From assembly GCF_037975245.1 (NCBI RefSeq), contig NC_092562.1, positions 23,553,554 through 23,617,553 on the forward strand: a stretch of DNA of 64,000 nucleotides. The letters run 5' to 3'. Source of the stretch: Apostichopus japonicus. Its lineage: Eukaryota; Echinodermata; Holothuroidea; Aspidochirotida; Stichopodidae. Within the stretch, counting starts at the first letter, position 1. The number at the start of each line of letters is the position of its first letter. Below, piece after piece: positions 1-14,300 of the stretch. A model generated the notes under the pieces. That model was not told the origin of the DNA. It saw only the letters and a program-made list of their open reading frames with translations, and did not search any database. Made by a program: the position numbers and the translations under genes.

Positions 1-2199
1 CAGTTAGCATTATTGTAGGGCAAAATAAGAATTTTGGGCTTTTCATGATAAATTACTGAATCATGGGCCAGCAATTTTCAATGTTAACATGTTTCTTTCT
101 CTACTAATTTGGGATGTATACTTTTAAACATAGGCCATTTGTGCCATGTATCCTTACTGTATGTCTTCAAGATGCAGTCAGCAGATAAAGTATAAGAAAC
201 TTTCCTTAAAAGACATTTATTAGTTAGCTCTGTCTCTCATATAAAATATTGTGTATATTAAAACTTTATAGCTATAGTCATGTTCCAATTTGAATTGTCT
301 ATATCTTTAACACAAATAAATTTATATTAATTAGTGTGAATTATTATCATAGAAATAGTAGCTTTAGGATTTTAGAAGGAACGAAGGCACAACAAGAATA
401 AAAATCAGGTGGGTACTAAAATCCCTCAGCTGTTCAGCCTTTTTAGAACTCTAGTTCAACCATGTGTTGGTGGTGGGTTAGGTATAAATGCTTGTGAGTA
501 GTCTGGACTATGCCAATCAGGCCAGGAAAAAAGAGGTAACACGGGAACCTCGTTCCTGGGAAATTTTAGTCACTCGCGGGAAATTTTGGAGCAGAGATAA
601 AAAAAAATAAAAAACACAGCAAAAACATGAAGAGGGAGGAAGAAAGAAAGAAAGATGGGAAAGGGAAAAATGAAAAGAAATAAGACGTGTCCGACAATAA
701 ACCATTAAATTAGCACATTAAACTCTATTATTACTGATTTACCGTTAGTCACTATCTGCGGGTCAATATAGGCCTACGTGCACTACGTGACCTAGGCTAC
801 ACCAAATATCGAACGTTACTTGGGCTCAGCATGTTACGGGTCTTCAAAGTTATTCTGAAATTTTCGTTATTTATTTTTCCTTCAAACGATGATTGTGAAG
901 GTTCCCATGCACAAAATCTTACCCTTATGCATTTCACCTCATTTTGTTATAATAATTATAACGATTTAATAAATTTTGAGCCAAAACCGCAGGGAGTATA
1001 TCCAGTTTAAATCCATCTTTGCACGGGACTGTGTATTATTATAGCCTAGGGTACGGTACTTGTACACACTGCTGTGCGGTACTTGAGAGTTGATGCTGTA
1101 GTGAAATGGATTCGTTTATTAATGCGGGGGGTTCCACGATGTCATTTATAGTTATCTTTCGCCACTTTTTTAATTTTTAAGATTTTTGTACGTAAGATTG
1201 ATATTGTACGTATTGAAAGTATATTTTCTGGAGTAAACAACAGCCGATTAAGGATATGAATAAGTCTGTACTATTCTTATGTATGTAGTTCATAATCCCG
1301 TATTTACGTAGCCCCTATGTTACATTTTTATTGTCTGAAGTTCCAAACACGTGGTGACTTGTTGATAGTTAAAAACTTTTCATTGTGAACTTTTGAACTT
1401 GAAGGGGTTGCCCTATTCCAATATCATGGAATAGTGGGGAACTCCCAATTTCTTTTTGTGTACGGATTACTAGTTTAATCCACGTGCGAACGTGATAATC
1501 TAATATCTTACGTCGAGTATGAATGAAGGATGGTGTGGGTTGCTTTTTTCCAAGTTTTGTGCTTTTCTTTTGGAAGTGTATGTTAAAACACAACGGCCCT
1601 AATATAGCGTGTTATTTTTTATATTTTTTATAACTGAGCGTGTAAGAGTATGTACATACTGTAGCCTAGGCTATGCATATTGAATTTATGACATTGACAG
1701 TCTCGTAACTAAGTGCTTTGAACCATAGACGAAAGTTGATGGAAATACCGGTTGTAGTTACGATACCGGGAATCATGTTGCAACAAAACGACTCATGTGC
1801 TACCGTAACATGGTTTAACACATGTGTAATACACTGGCAATCACTGTAAAAATGGGCCACCAAATCGCGTCAATTGGGTCTTCAATTTTCAAAAAGCTTC
1901 AGCTTCTGAAGGGGGCACATCCCCCTCAGACACCCCGTACAATGCGTTCCGCGGGAAATCCGACTTTGTCAGATTTATGTTCCAGGGAAAAAAACATTTT
2001 TTCTGACCGTGATGCCAATACTTCATGAGAACCATTTATATATGGGAAATGCCAGAATACCAATTACCGATCTTCTTTTGTAATGTGCCTGCTTTGATTT
2101 AAGCCCAGCTGTTATAGAAGCTTTCTTTCATCTCTGATAAATGACCAAGGTAACTTAGACCCTATCTACCTCAGTAATACTGTCCTCCTCTCATTCCAG
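1..2199. other. upstream flank or intron, no exon recognised
   Basis: AT-rich non-coding sequence with a purine-rich stretch near 600-670. The first RPTP exon at 2200 enters in phase 1, so coding sequence must exist upstream. No signal-peptide or Ig exon that could supply it was found here, so those exons probably lie left of the window. Confidence 0.5.
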
Positions 2200-2337
2200 A
2201 ATGTCAAGCTGGCTTCTTTGGTGATAACTGCACTAAAGAGTGTCACTGTGACTCTGATGCATGTGATAGAGTTACAGGAGAATGTGTTGGATGCTGCAAG
2301 AATCAGTGGGTTGATCTACCTGAGAGATGTCAAGAAG
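2200..2337 (+). CDS. RPTP exon: EGF-like module
   Basis: A 138-nt exon, phase 1 at both ends. It reads CQAGFFGDNCTKEC, then closely spaced cysteines (HCDSDACD, GECVGCC, ERC). The GFFGDNC opening is the pattern of the Tie/MEGF type of EGF repeat (laminin-like spacing). It would lie outside the cell. Only one such repeat is in the window; more may precede it. Acceptor TTCCAG and donor G/GTACAG are both plausible. Confidence 0.85.
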
Positions 2338-5300
2338 GTACAGTAATTTGTTGATGGTGTGTAGCATCTTGAAGAGCACCACTCATTATGGATGAATTTC
2401 CCCATGCAGTAGTGCATTGGCTAGTATTTGATAATTTTATATTACACAATTTCTCCCCTTCAAGGCAATGAATAGACATTAAATGAATTGTACAGACTGC
2501 CAGCTGGTGAAAGTTTTACGCAGTAATTTTAATTGTGAGTAACACACTAGGAAATACCATTTTTTACTTCAGTCACAGCTTTTACCTCAGAAGGGAAAAA
2601 AAAGATAGAATTGTTAGGAATGGTATCTCAGGTCACACCATCCGACTCATAACACAGCTTGGCAATGAAACAGTTATGGTAGCAACTAATCATCCATTTC
2701 TTTTAAGTTTTGGATATTAATACAATATTGTTTTTGATATTTTTTTAAAATTTATACAGCCTTATTCTCTTTACATTACAGGAATTATTAATGTTACTGG
2801 CAATAAATCCAATCCTGGTACACAGTGGTCAGTTACATGTTGGGTTGAGGAGTTACAGCAGAACTCTCCAAAGTACACAGTTTACCTGTCCCAATCTACG
2901 GATCTCAGTTCTCCGTTCTTGCAGGCACCAAGTAGCCTCACCGCAGCTGCCAATAGGGCTGGTTTCATTCAAAGAGGAGCAACATTTACAACCACTGATG
3001 CTCAAGCTGGGGATACATACTATTGTGTGATACCAGGGTTGGCCTGGCTAAACACAACCTTGTCCCATTATGGTAAGATAACTGTTATATGTTTTACATT
3101 GATTACATTAGTACTTGTTCATATTGAAACTCCTAAGATCAAAATTAAGCTTGTTTTACTTTATTTAAAGTGAACTTACAACCCTTGCCATGTTCAAATG
3201 ATACTAGCTTTGATATCATATATTACTTAACAAACACTCGGAAGATGGCAAACAAATACTCTATGAGCTTATCATGAAGATAAATGCTGTTGACTTATGA
3301 TTTCATATTGTTGCTGAATTGTGAACATTTTGAAACATTTTTGATGTGCTTCTCCTGCTGACTATTTGGTTAATTAAAGCAATTAAATATGTCAAAAAAT
3401 TTTTAGAAGCAAAGTGATCAGGGTGCCTCATTTAGAGATCTAATTTGGATCATGATGTTGGATCCTAAGAGGGGGCTTAGGAATTTTCTGCCTTGTCTAC
3501 CATACAGGGACAGGGCTATGAGACTTCTGTTCTTCTTAGTTATTATTCTCACTGCAGAATAAACATGATAATATTGTAATATATTTTGTAAAGAACCTCA
3601 AAAGTTTTCAAATCATTCTAACATATCTATAATTGGGCGTCTTTAAGAATTTGAATTGAGCAGGTCTGGTGATGCCTTCATCACACACCTTTTTTTCTTT
3701 TTTTTATTCTGGCTCAACAAGTACAATACCCTGTAGTTAAATCATGATATAAATAAACAATCAGGAAATTTGATTTGCAACAATCCAGAAAATTTGCTTC
3801 TGGGAAGGACAATTGGAGAATACTATTGGTTCATATGTAAAGCCGGGGGTGGTAAGGTTGTCAGTGTGGTGACGCCCATGGGGGAAGATGAGGTGACACA
3901 AATGACTGAGTCAAACGATTGGTATTGTGGTAGGCAGTATATTAATAGCTCCTCTCTAGCGAGCTCTAAATGTGAAAGAAGAAAATAAGAAAACCACTAG
4001 AATAGTTTCTAAAGGAATAAGAAGCAGTACAGCTTCACCATTCATCAAAGGTAACACTCCTTTAATTTAATATAATAAAATTGGAAAGCTCCTTTAAGTT
4101 GGATAAGTGAATATAATAGAATTGGAAAGCTCCTTTAAGTTGGATAAGTGAGCTTAAAATAACCTGGCCACAGAACAATAACAATTAATCTTAGACATAT
4201 CTAAGTGACGTTCTTTGGACAAAAGGATAACTGAAAAATACAAACAATACATGTGAAGTTTACCCCTTGACATAGGTATGGTATAAAATGTATAAAATGG
4301 AACACTACTGGGGGGTCTCACTTTCATATAACCCTTATCCTTGCTTCCAACTGTAATACCAAAAATATAGGGATTCTCCCTTAATATAAATGGCAGCTCA
4401 AGAATTAAATAAACATTTGGTTTAATACAACTCATCCTATATATACATCACTGAAACAATTAACTAAGGCCAGTGGGATACAAGTCAGTGCCAACTCCTA
4501 CACTACTATGTGTGCAACAATTATGTTTAACGACACATGGGCGCGGCCATTTTAATACAATGCCTTGGTGAGGACTATCCGAGGGTGCTATTAACGAACA
4601 CCTCTGCAGTCACTAACACATACAGCCTAAGTGTAATTTAACTCGATAGGCTCCAAAGCTTACAATACACGTGCCAATCTGAGTATAACTTTAACATGTG
4701 AACATATACAAACATTAAACATCTCATAGGGTCATCTGCCATCCGCGATGCCCATTAATTACTTAGTTAATATAAAATCTAATGATACATGCAGTAGAAG
4801 TAAAATAAGTTCCTTTACTAATATTAAATATCTTCTTATGTTGTATAGGTCTTTAAAACTGCTAAACAGCCAAAAAAGTATATATAAAACTCGAACTAAA
4901 GGTGTTTATGCATATTCTAACCATGCTCTTTTGGAAATGTGTTGCTAAAATTGGTCAATTTATTTATAGAAAATCTTGTCTGGGTTTTGTGGAATTTTTC
5001 ATCATCAATTTTCTCACTTCTTAATAGTAATGAAGAACTTTCTGTGTTATATTGGTTGCCAAAGAATACTTGTGCAGGGGAATAAATGTTAATTTTTACC
5101 ACAATAAATATACTGATATCTCTTGGAATCATTGTCTATCATTCTCTTCAACTACATATGTTCTCCAGTTGTTACTATTGAAGAGTAGCTCTACAAATAC
5201 CATGTAATATAATCTTTCACTGACAACACTGATGTCTACAACATAATATCCAGCTCTAGTACAATTCCCACAGACTGGGGCACTAAAATGTTCTAGCACA

Positions 5301-8300
5301 AATGTTTCATCAATGGTGTAAACTTATAAACAAGAAGCAAAATTATGAACGAAACTACAGCATGAGTTGCTCATTTGATTGTACAACTACAAAGAAATAA
5401 TATAAGGAATCGGCCATCTAGCCTAGTATTTCCTCAATCTTTTCATTGGAATCAGATATGAAGAGACAATTTTTTTCAGATCTAAACTACTAACAAGCCT
5501 GTTCATTTCTTGCACAATATTGTCTGCAGTATTTATATAGCCAATAATAACAAAGGTTGCTAAGCAGTATCAGAATTTAACAAAAAGGGGAGGGGGGGTG
5601 GGGGTGTGAACAGTCATGCAGTGGCTTGCACAATCCACTTCTAGTGTGGCTTAATGTTATATGTTATCATTTCCATTCAGATCTTCCTATTATCAGTGAA
5701 TTGCCTGAAATAGTCAACACGTCTCAGACCTCTATAACCATTAAATGGAGAGCCTGGGATGAACAAACTGATGTCGGGGATCCACCAGTGGTTAGTTATA
5801 TTGTGTACTTCAGGAAGGATGCAACTGATAGCCAGAGTAATGTTACTATCATAGAATCCAGTCAACTGCTACAGTACACACAGACCAATCTAGAAGAGGA
5901 TACTATTTATGCCTTCAGTGTATCAGCTGTTAGGGAAGGGGACATGGGTGAGGGTCCCATGGGTCCACCTATGACTGCCAAGACATTGTGTGATGGTGAG
6001 TTGTTATATAATTAATCTCATCAATTTTGTTATTATTCATATTTTAAATTCGATTTTTAGTTGTTTGAAGTTATAAGGAGTTCACCATGATCGTAGATTG
6101 GTCAAATGGTGATGAAGATGCAAGGATAGTATGCCATGCAATTTCGTTGACAGACAAAACAGTAACCAGGTAGTCAGGGTATAATTACAGATCAATCACT
6201 ATAAATAAACAGTTAGGAATCATACACAAATACCAACAGCAGTTTTAACAATGTCTTGGTAAGGATATGCAACAGGAAATTCCATGCTTAGAAGATTGTG
6301 GAAATTAGAAATATTCATAGCATTCTTGACAGTTTTTAGTAATTACAGGTTAAGTTGCCGCAGATTTTTTTTCTTTTAAGGGGAATCAATATGTTGATGA
6401 TAGGAAAGTTACCACATGTTTATCTTACGCTTAGAAACTCATCGTTTCTTCACCTTGCTTTGTTTCTGTTATTTACAGTACAAAGTACTCCTACAGCTGT
6501 AATGGCAACAGTAACAGACTTGAACCAACTGAATGTTACTTGGCAGGTATGCTAAAAAATGTATGAAAATACTTTAAATGAATAGGAATTTTAAAGTGAC
6601 TACATTATATAGATATACTACACAATATGTTTAACAGTCTAGTGAGAAACCAATCAGACATATAACTGAGCTACTCAGTGAAGGATGCAGTGTACAATAG
6701 AAGGAAAATAGTTGGACCATATAGATGTCATCCTTTTGTAATGGAAGATACGCGAGAAAGATAAAACCTTCCCCCTTCCATTCCCTTTGCTTTCAGCTTC
6801 CCCATCCTCCCTTACCTGCCCTACTCATCCCTTCTCTTCCATCCTTTCTATTGGTTCCAGCTTCCCCCATTCTTACCTTACGCACCGTACCCTTCACATC
6901 ACATATCATCCCTTTTCTTCTAGCCTCATCTCTTCTTGACTCATCTAGCCAATACATTGATGCACTATAAACTTAGTCATCAATACTAAATTATTACATC
7001 AATGATGCAGTGTCTTCTATGCTATAATTTAGCAACAATATTGAAAGTTTCCATCTTTGATCAATAGGTTGATGATAATGATATCACTTGTAGTACTGGG
7101 ATAACTAGTTATACTATCTACTACAAGGTGGATGGTAGTAGTGATGATCCACAGAGAGTAACAACAGTCTCTGGAACTACAATGTACACTATCATCGAAG
7201 GACTTGCGCCTGGAGAGAATTATACCTTCATGGTTTCCCTTACAACAGATCAGGAAAGCCCCCTCAGTGAACCATCTATGGCAGTAACAGTGACAGGTGA
7301 GGTCTCAACAATTCCTTGTTTGAGGATTTCCTGTAAGGGAAACTGGAATGGAAATATTGCTTCATGTGTAATACTGCAACAGTAACATTCCAACGTACGT
7401 ATACCCAAATCAAGTAAAGGCAGTTTTGATGAGGCAAGAACTACTGTACAACCTAATGATTAACTGTAGCAGTAGTAGTAAGTTGAGTCTCGTCTATCCC
7501 ACATGTTCGGTGATTAACCTCCGCCACGTATCACGATCTTGTGCAAGGTTTATTGCTTCCTAGAAATTGTTAATGTCCTTAAATTGTGACTTTATTTGTC
7601 CAAGCAAGGTAGTCACAGGGCTTCCTACTGGTTTAGCAGTAGGTCTCAATGCTTCTCTTAAAGCAACCTTTGCTGGAGCGTCCTCCTGAAGTCTTGCTAC
7701 AATGATTAATTGTGATCACTTAATTTGTTCCATGCAACCTTTAGAACAGTTAGAAAAATAGAAACTTACATAACACCAGGTCTTGTTTATCAAAGAGAGT
7801 ACTGCATGCAGTTCATTTACATAATAGTAGTAAGCACAGTAGATCAACCTACATTGTTTGGCACTGACTGGCAAGATAGTGAAGGTTGGGACTAAATTAC
7901 TGGGAGTAAAAGTGTGGGAATCTTGTAAAGCATTTTCCTTGAAACAATATAACTTTATATGATGGAAATGTTAAAGCTACTTTAAAGGAGTATGTAGCTA
8001 ATTATTATGTTATGATGAAACTTGAAGAACAGTACATACCTTGTATGATTATTTGTGCAGTGCAGTTGGTCACTTTTTTTTTATCATAACATGGTATATC
8101 AGAGATTCAGCCACAACCACCAACCCGTAATAATGCTTGGATCGTCAGCATCCCTTTGGCAGTTCTTTTGATCATCATACTACTCATTGCTGTCTACATT
8201 CCCTACAGGTAACTAATTATCTGATAAACTTGAATAAAAACAAAGTATATCAAATCGGTTCTTTGTTTTCTTTCTTTCTTTCTGTCTTTCTTTCTTCTGT

Positions 8301-11300
8301 ACAATCAAGGATCAAGTTCAAACTTTTAACTTTTTTTGCATAAAGTAGACAGAAAACATATTAGTAGTTTTATACAGCGGTGCATGTAAAGTCATACAAC
8401 ATTTTTCATGATTTGTAGATTTCATAACTTTTCCAGTTTTTGATGATAGGAGTTCTAAGCATGGGCACTAAGGTAGCAAAACTCTGTCTTACAATTTCAG
8501 TTGGGATGATTTCTTTATTAGGCATAGAATCATGATTTCTATCTGGCCAGTCAGAAGAGACCTTTGATTTTTTATCCTCTCTTTTTCACCAGCCTTTCTG
8601 TCCTGCTCTCATTTTGTTTTGGTGTTTACAACTAGTCTTTCTGTACTTCATCCAATTTTCTTGTTTCTGTCGATTTGTAGCAATCTGTCAATAATCAATA
8701 ATTGTAGTCATGTTTGACACACAAGATGTAGCTATGATCCTCTGAGTTAATAGTTGAAGTACAACAATGTTCAACATAAAGGAAGAATATTGCCTTTTGT
8801 TTATTACTTTGTTCCTAGGAGAAAGACCTTGAAGCCGCCACAGCCCAGCGCCACACCTTCCTATTCCAATCCTGTTTCCACCAATGATGAAGGTATTGTC
8901 TGTTTAGTATCATGTTTTCTAGTTATCATTCAGTAATTTTACAAAGTCCAGTGAGTGAATGTCAAAATCATTAACAACTTTCTTCTTTTATGTTTTTAAT
9001 AGATGCAGTTTGACCATAAAACCTTTTATATAACAACATTTTGTCACAAGGCACTCTTTAGTCTGCAAACTGTTCAGCTTGTTAATGTGAATCAGTTGCT
9101 GCCCAGGTGCTTGAGGACAGTATCATTATCATGATGATGTCATCATTCATTTGGCTCAGCGTTTTATTTCTAGACATGTTATCTGCCCTTAATAAATATT
9201 CTTAAAAGTTGAGTCAGATAGAGAGCATGTTTCAACTTAAATTTCTGGAATCTTTGGAGTGCGAATGACTCATTGTCAATGACGGCAAACTTCCCTGTTA
9301 CTATAGCGACTCAAAGGCAAAACTCAAACATGATAGGCAAATCCATTGAAGTTAAACATATTAAATTATAAACAACAGCTTCAAGGTAAAATTTAGAATG
9401 TCAAGGGAACAACAATTCATGGTAACTCCAATGGTTGCAAAATATTGCACCACTCTTCAACCATTTCTGTGGCAATTTTAGAACAAATTAATTTAGCTGC
9501 ATGATATCCATAGCTCATAATAATCTTCAGTTCTGTTTGTTATAGCTTGTCAGTTGATAGCTTAAATGGCACCTCTGAAATTCTAACATTTTAGTTGATT
9601 TGAGGAAGCAGCCAAATTGTAACTCCAGAATGCTGCTACCGCTTGTAGTAATTATATTTAATTTCTTCTTTGTTTTGGATTTTGTCATGTAAACTCATGT
9701 TGTTTGCAGTAGACAGAGGATGGGAAATGTCATACTCTGCCATGCTCCCATGTTTCTTAGGTTTTATTGCAATTGTATTATTAAACTTGCAAATGATTGC
9801 CTGATATACAACATTAACATATATCTTATTTAAACTTAAGATGTGATGCCAATAGTCCTTATCTTGGATAAGACATTCTATAATCATCTGACTGCTATAA
9901 TATGTGTCTCATAGTGTTTGTTTATTAAGTAATTTGTCCAAATGGCTTAGGCATTTATTTACCTTCTTTAATGCCTTGTCTTGGTTTTATGTTGTTGTTT
10001 ACTTTTGTTTTCCAAATTAATGTTCATCACTTCAAAACAGCAGTCAAACCAAACCCTGGTAATAATACGTACGAGGTACCTGACATTGTACAACTGGAAC
10101 CCAAAAATGGCACAAGTCCTCCTTCAAACTCACCACAAGTCAAAACTTTGAATGAATCTGAAGATCCACCAATCAGCCCTTCAGATAAAACGTACACCAA
10201 TCTACCATCTTCAATCCTCGTGTCTGATCTAGAAGAATATTACAGACGAAACAAGCAAAACTTAGTGCAAGAATTCCAGGTAAGGCACTATTGTTGAAAA
10301 CTTAGCCGGCTCACCACAGTTACGTGTGGCTGTTTAGGGATTTAAATATACCATATGTAGCAACACCCAACATCCTTCCCATAGCTTAGGGTAATAGAGA
10401 AGGCTATCTATTGAAATGCAGATAAGGTGTGAGGGGGGGGGGTGGGGTGGCTGGGAGAGGTATTGAGTTGTGTTTATTGCTGTTACTATTTGCTTTCAAT
10501 GTACGTATCAATTTGCTAAATATGTCTCGGCATTTTATGCGTTCAATTAATGTTGCTTGTGGTGCAGGCAGGCGACCACAAACTTCCCTTCAGTGATATT
10601 GTTGGTGACTAAAGGCATTACCTTGTTCTTGAATTGTTACTGACTTGCATGTTTGTATTAGTTCCAGATGTATAGAACTGTTATTTAAAGTTGTTTATAA
10701 ATTCAAGGTACTAGAAACTGCCATGGCTGAGACTTATTGACTCATGGTTCAACTTCTGTTCAATCCCCTTTCGTGAAATTCTTGATGTTCACTAAGTATT
10801 TGCTTAGTCTTCAAGACTTAGATTTCAACTTCTTCAGTTGAGTACTCTGCCATGTTCACTGAAGTTAGCAATGTATGAGAACACATGAAAGATGAAGTAA
10901 ACCTCATTGAATATATACTGAGGTGTGTTTATTCGATCGGGTACCAAATCTGTTTCTCTTTTACAAGGAGTTAATAATATAATATATCTACAGTATGTGT
11001 GAAACTAACTAGAGATAAGACAGGGTACAGTTCCTGGTCGACATCGTCCACAGCAGGTGGTCAGTATCTGTCAACTGGCAGGCGTCACTCACATCAAGTT
11101 GTCGGCATTAAAGCAGTGTAGTGACATGCAAATGGTAGTATAATGATACATGATTGACATCACATACCCTTCTTTCCATCTATACCTGGGACATCCCTCT
11201 AAATGCTTTATGATGTCTACAAAGCGTAGCGGGGCAATATCTGTGTTCTTTTACTCCATATACAATCAAATATTGGAATGCGTTACTGCGCAACCTTATC

Positions 11301-14300
11301 TTGGTATCCTGTTTAGTGACAATTTATCTTTCTCTACTCATATTGATAAGATTTGCTCTAGGACCAGCAGAACCCTTGGCTTCCTTAATAGGAATTTGCG
11401 CTCCTGCCCGCCAGAATTATGTGAATTGGCCTTTATGTCTATGTGTCGTTCTACTCTTGAATATTCAGCTCAGATTTGGGACCCCTATAAGGCCTCAGAC
11501 CAAGATAAAATAGAAAAAATTCAAAGGAAGGCAGCACGCTTTGTAATTCGAGATTTTCCAGCGTCACTGAGATCTTGAAGATTTTGTGGGAACCCCTCAC
11601 AGAAAGAAGGAAAAGGGCCAGATTTATGCTCTTTTACCAAATTATCAATGGCCTAATTGCAGTCCCAAACGAGACTAATACCTTCTTGAAACCAGGGAGG
11701 CGTGGTTGCTATATTCAAATTCCACAATCATCGTGCTTTTCAGTATAGCTTCTATCCTAGGACCATAAAAGACTGGAATACATTATCCTTGGCCGTTAAA
11801 GAGAGCCCTAGTCTTGAGGTGTTTAAGACAAGATTTCCCAGGCATTATTATTAGCTCTGCTGCGCTGCACACCAACATCCTCGTTGTGATACTCGAGAGG
11901 GGTTTTTAACGCATATCCTACAGAAACAGAATTAGGTAAAATATTCACTTGGTGTTTGCTGTTGGGAGCAGAATTACTTAACTGAACTGAGTGTTAGATT
12001 ATACCTACTGGGACTACTTGCACTTGATAAGTGTTGGAAAGCTTACATTACTGTAGTATTCAAAGCTTGTTATGAATTATTTCAATACTTGTTTGAACAC
12101 ATGAGCCAAAGCACATCAACCACACTGAATATGTCAATTCTATTGGAGGAAGTTCCATTGATTCAGTACATTGCTTAATTGACTTTCAATGAGCCTAATA
12201 AAATATTGTTAAACACCTGCAACAGAATGGAAAGCCTTTAAATTAAATTTAAATTCCTTTAGCCATAATACCGTATTATTGTACAAACTTCAGAATATAT
12301 AGCTTTTATTCAGGCCTGTAGACTTTACAGACCTCTAGCTGTAGTTAATAATTTCATCAAAAGGAAAGAGCGTAATTTTGTAAAGTCATGACAATTTGAA
12401 TGGAGTTACTAACAAAGGAATATTTATAATGCATCAGTAACCAAGGTTAAAAGGGAGAGCAAAGCAATACCTTCACTATAGAATTGCAAAGTTCAAGGCC
12501 ATTCCTTCAACACACAATAGCTTAATTATAATGGTATCAGAGTCTACTCACTCACGGCTCACAGAGGTGATGATAGACAAAGCTTTTTTGGTTTACACTG
12601 CTACAATACCAAAGAAATTGCTGTGCTGTACCCCAAAACGATATACATGACTCTTAGCAGGAAGTAACCTATCTTGAAAATGAATAATTTGAAGAGTTAG
12701 GTCAAGAAACATAAGAAAAATAAGGGAATAAAGGAAGGGATTGAAAGGGGGAATTGGACTGGTAACAGAAAAGCAATTGCAACTTTCTTACATTCACACC
12801 TTATTAGTAAACGTTTGAAAAGAATTCTGTACTATTAACTGGACTAGTGGTCTTGCAAAAATACAGTTTGCATTTTTGAACTGTTGAGGTTTTGAAAGGC
12901 AATAGTGCATAATCATGTGTTGTACAAGGTTAGGTAATATGATAAGATGATGAGAGGAAATTACCCCCGCCCCCCTCTTCAATGCACTCACCCAACACTC
13001 ACTTATTCTTTGCATTGCCAGCAATCAGTAACAATTTACCATAGAAGTACAGAAATTAAATTGTGTGACATGATGTATTCTATGAAATTGTGATCAGTTT
13101 GTATGGATTTTCATTTCAGATGACAAACAATTTTCTTCTTTTTTTCATTATTCTTGTGATTTAATGGGGGAAAAAATCTGTTTTATTATTCCAGGGACCT
13201 TTCAAGTGAGAGAAACCCTCTCTTGGAGCTGTTGGTGGTCTAAAAAAGTTAGTATTTTAAAAATAAGAATATTTTAATCTTATATTTTTTTTTTAGTCTA
13301 AACTCTAAGCTGAATTTGTGTCTTTCTCAGCTTTTGAGGAAAGGACAACAGTTTCCTTGGACTGTTGGAGATAAAGAGGGAAACAGGAAGAAGAACAGAT
13401 TCAGAAAAATGTTTACCTGTAAGTGTTCAATTAAATGAATCTCTTTGTTTATAAACATCTATGTCACAATATGAGCTTTGTCATGTAAGCTATATATGTG
13501 CATCTAGAAGACTTTATCTTCTGAATTGAAACGGAGATTCAGGTTTGTGTGGATCTATATTTCATTGGCTATATTTTAGTTCATTTATTGAAAAGATTAA
13601 AGTTGTCATTCAATATTAAAACTAAAACACCTCAAGCTTAAATGCGAAACATTATTATTGACAACATTGAGTAGAATCTAATTATACTCTATGTTTTAAT
13701 TTTGAACGTCACACACACATCTAGTGCATTTATCTAAGTATCTATACACATTAAAGACCTTGAGATTCATCAAAGGCACCAACCATATTTAATCTAAATT
13801 GATAATTAAACATGCACTTTGTCAATTTGATTGATTGATTGTCGTTTTGCACCAAAATAATCAGGGTTCTCAGTTTAATGCCTTAAATCAAATGAATTAA
13901 TTGAAGGTGTTTGAAATATTAACTCTCTTTAAACTTTGGTAGTTATTTAACACTTTTGTGACAAACTTCTAAAACCTTTGTAGATATTGCTTGACTGCTA
14001 AATCGTGAAGCAGATCATTTTGTTGATGGTGATCATTCAGCTTTGTCATACATATAAGCGTTATCTAGTTTATGAAGCAAAGAGGACAGACCTCCAATAA
14101 ACTAGGCACACTATTGAAATTGCTGTAAGAACATTTAAATTTCCCTTCTGGAAAAAGGAAGACAGCCCAGGTTCAATGGAAAGATGTAACAAATATTCTT
14201 CACAACTTTTTTGTAGCAAGTAAAGTTATAAACTTTAAACAAGAAATTAGCAGTTCATACTTACAGGTCAAAACTCTTATCAGTTTTGGTACATCAGTTG

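Larger units (their letters stand above)
3073..5680 (+). other. intron of RPTP gene
   Basis: A 2.6-kb intron containing a possible small exon (3765-3851), a 41-bp tandem duplication (about 4070-4151) and a G-rich tract near 5587. No transposon protein remnant was recognised. Confidence 0.6.

Noticed and set aside
1822-2028. 68-codon plus-strand open frame as the RPTP first exon
   Set aside because: No signal-peptide-like hydrophobic start and no suitable phase-1 donor was seen before 2200.
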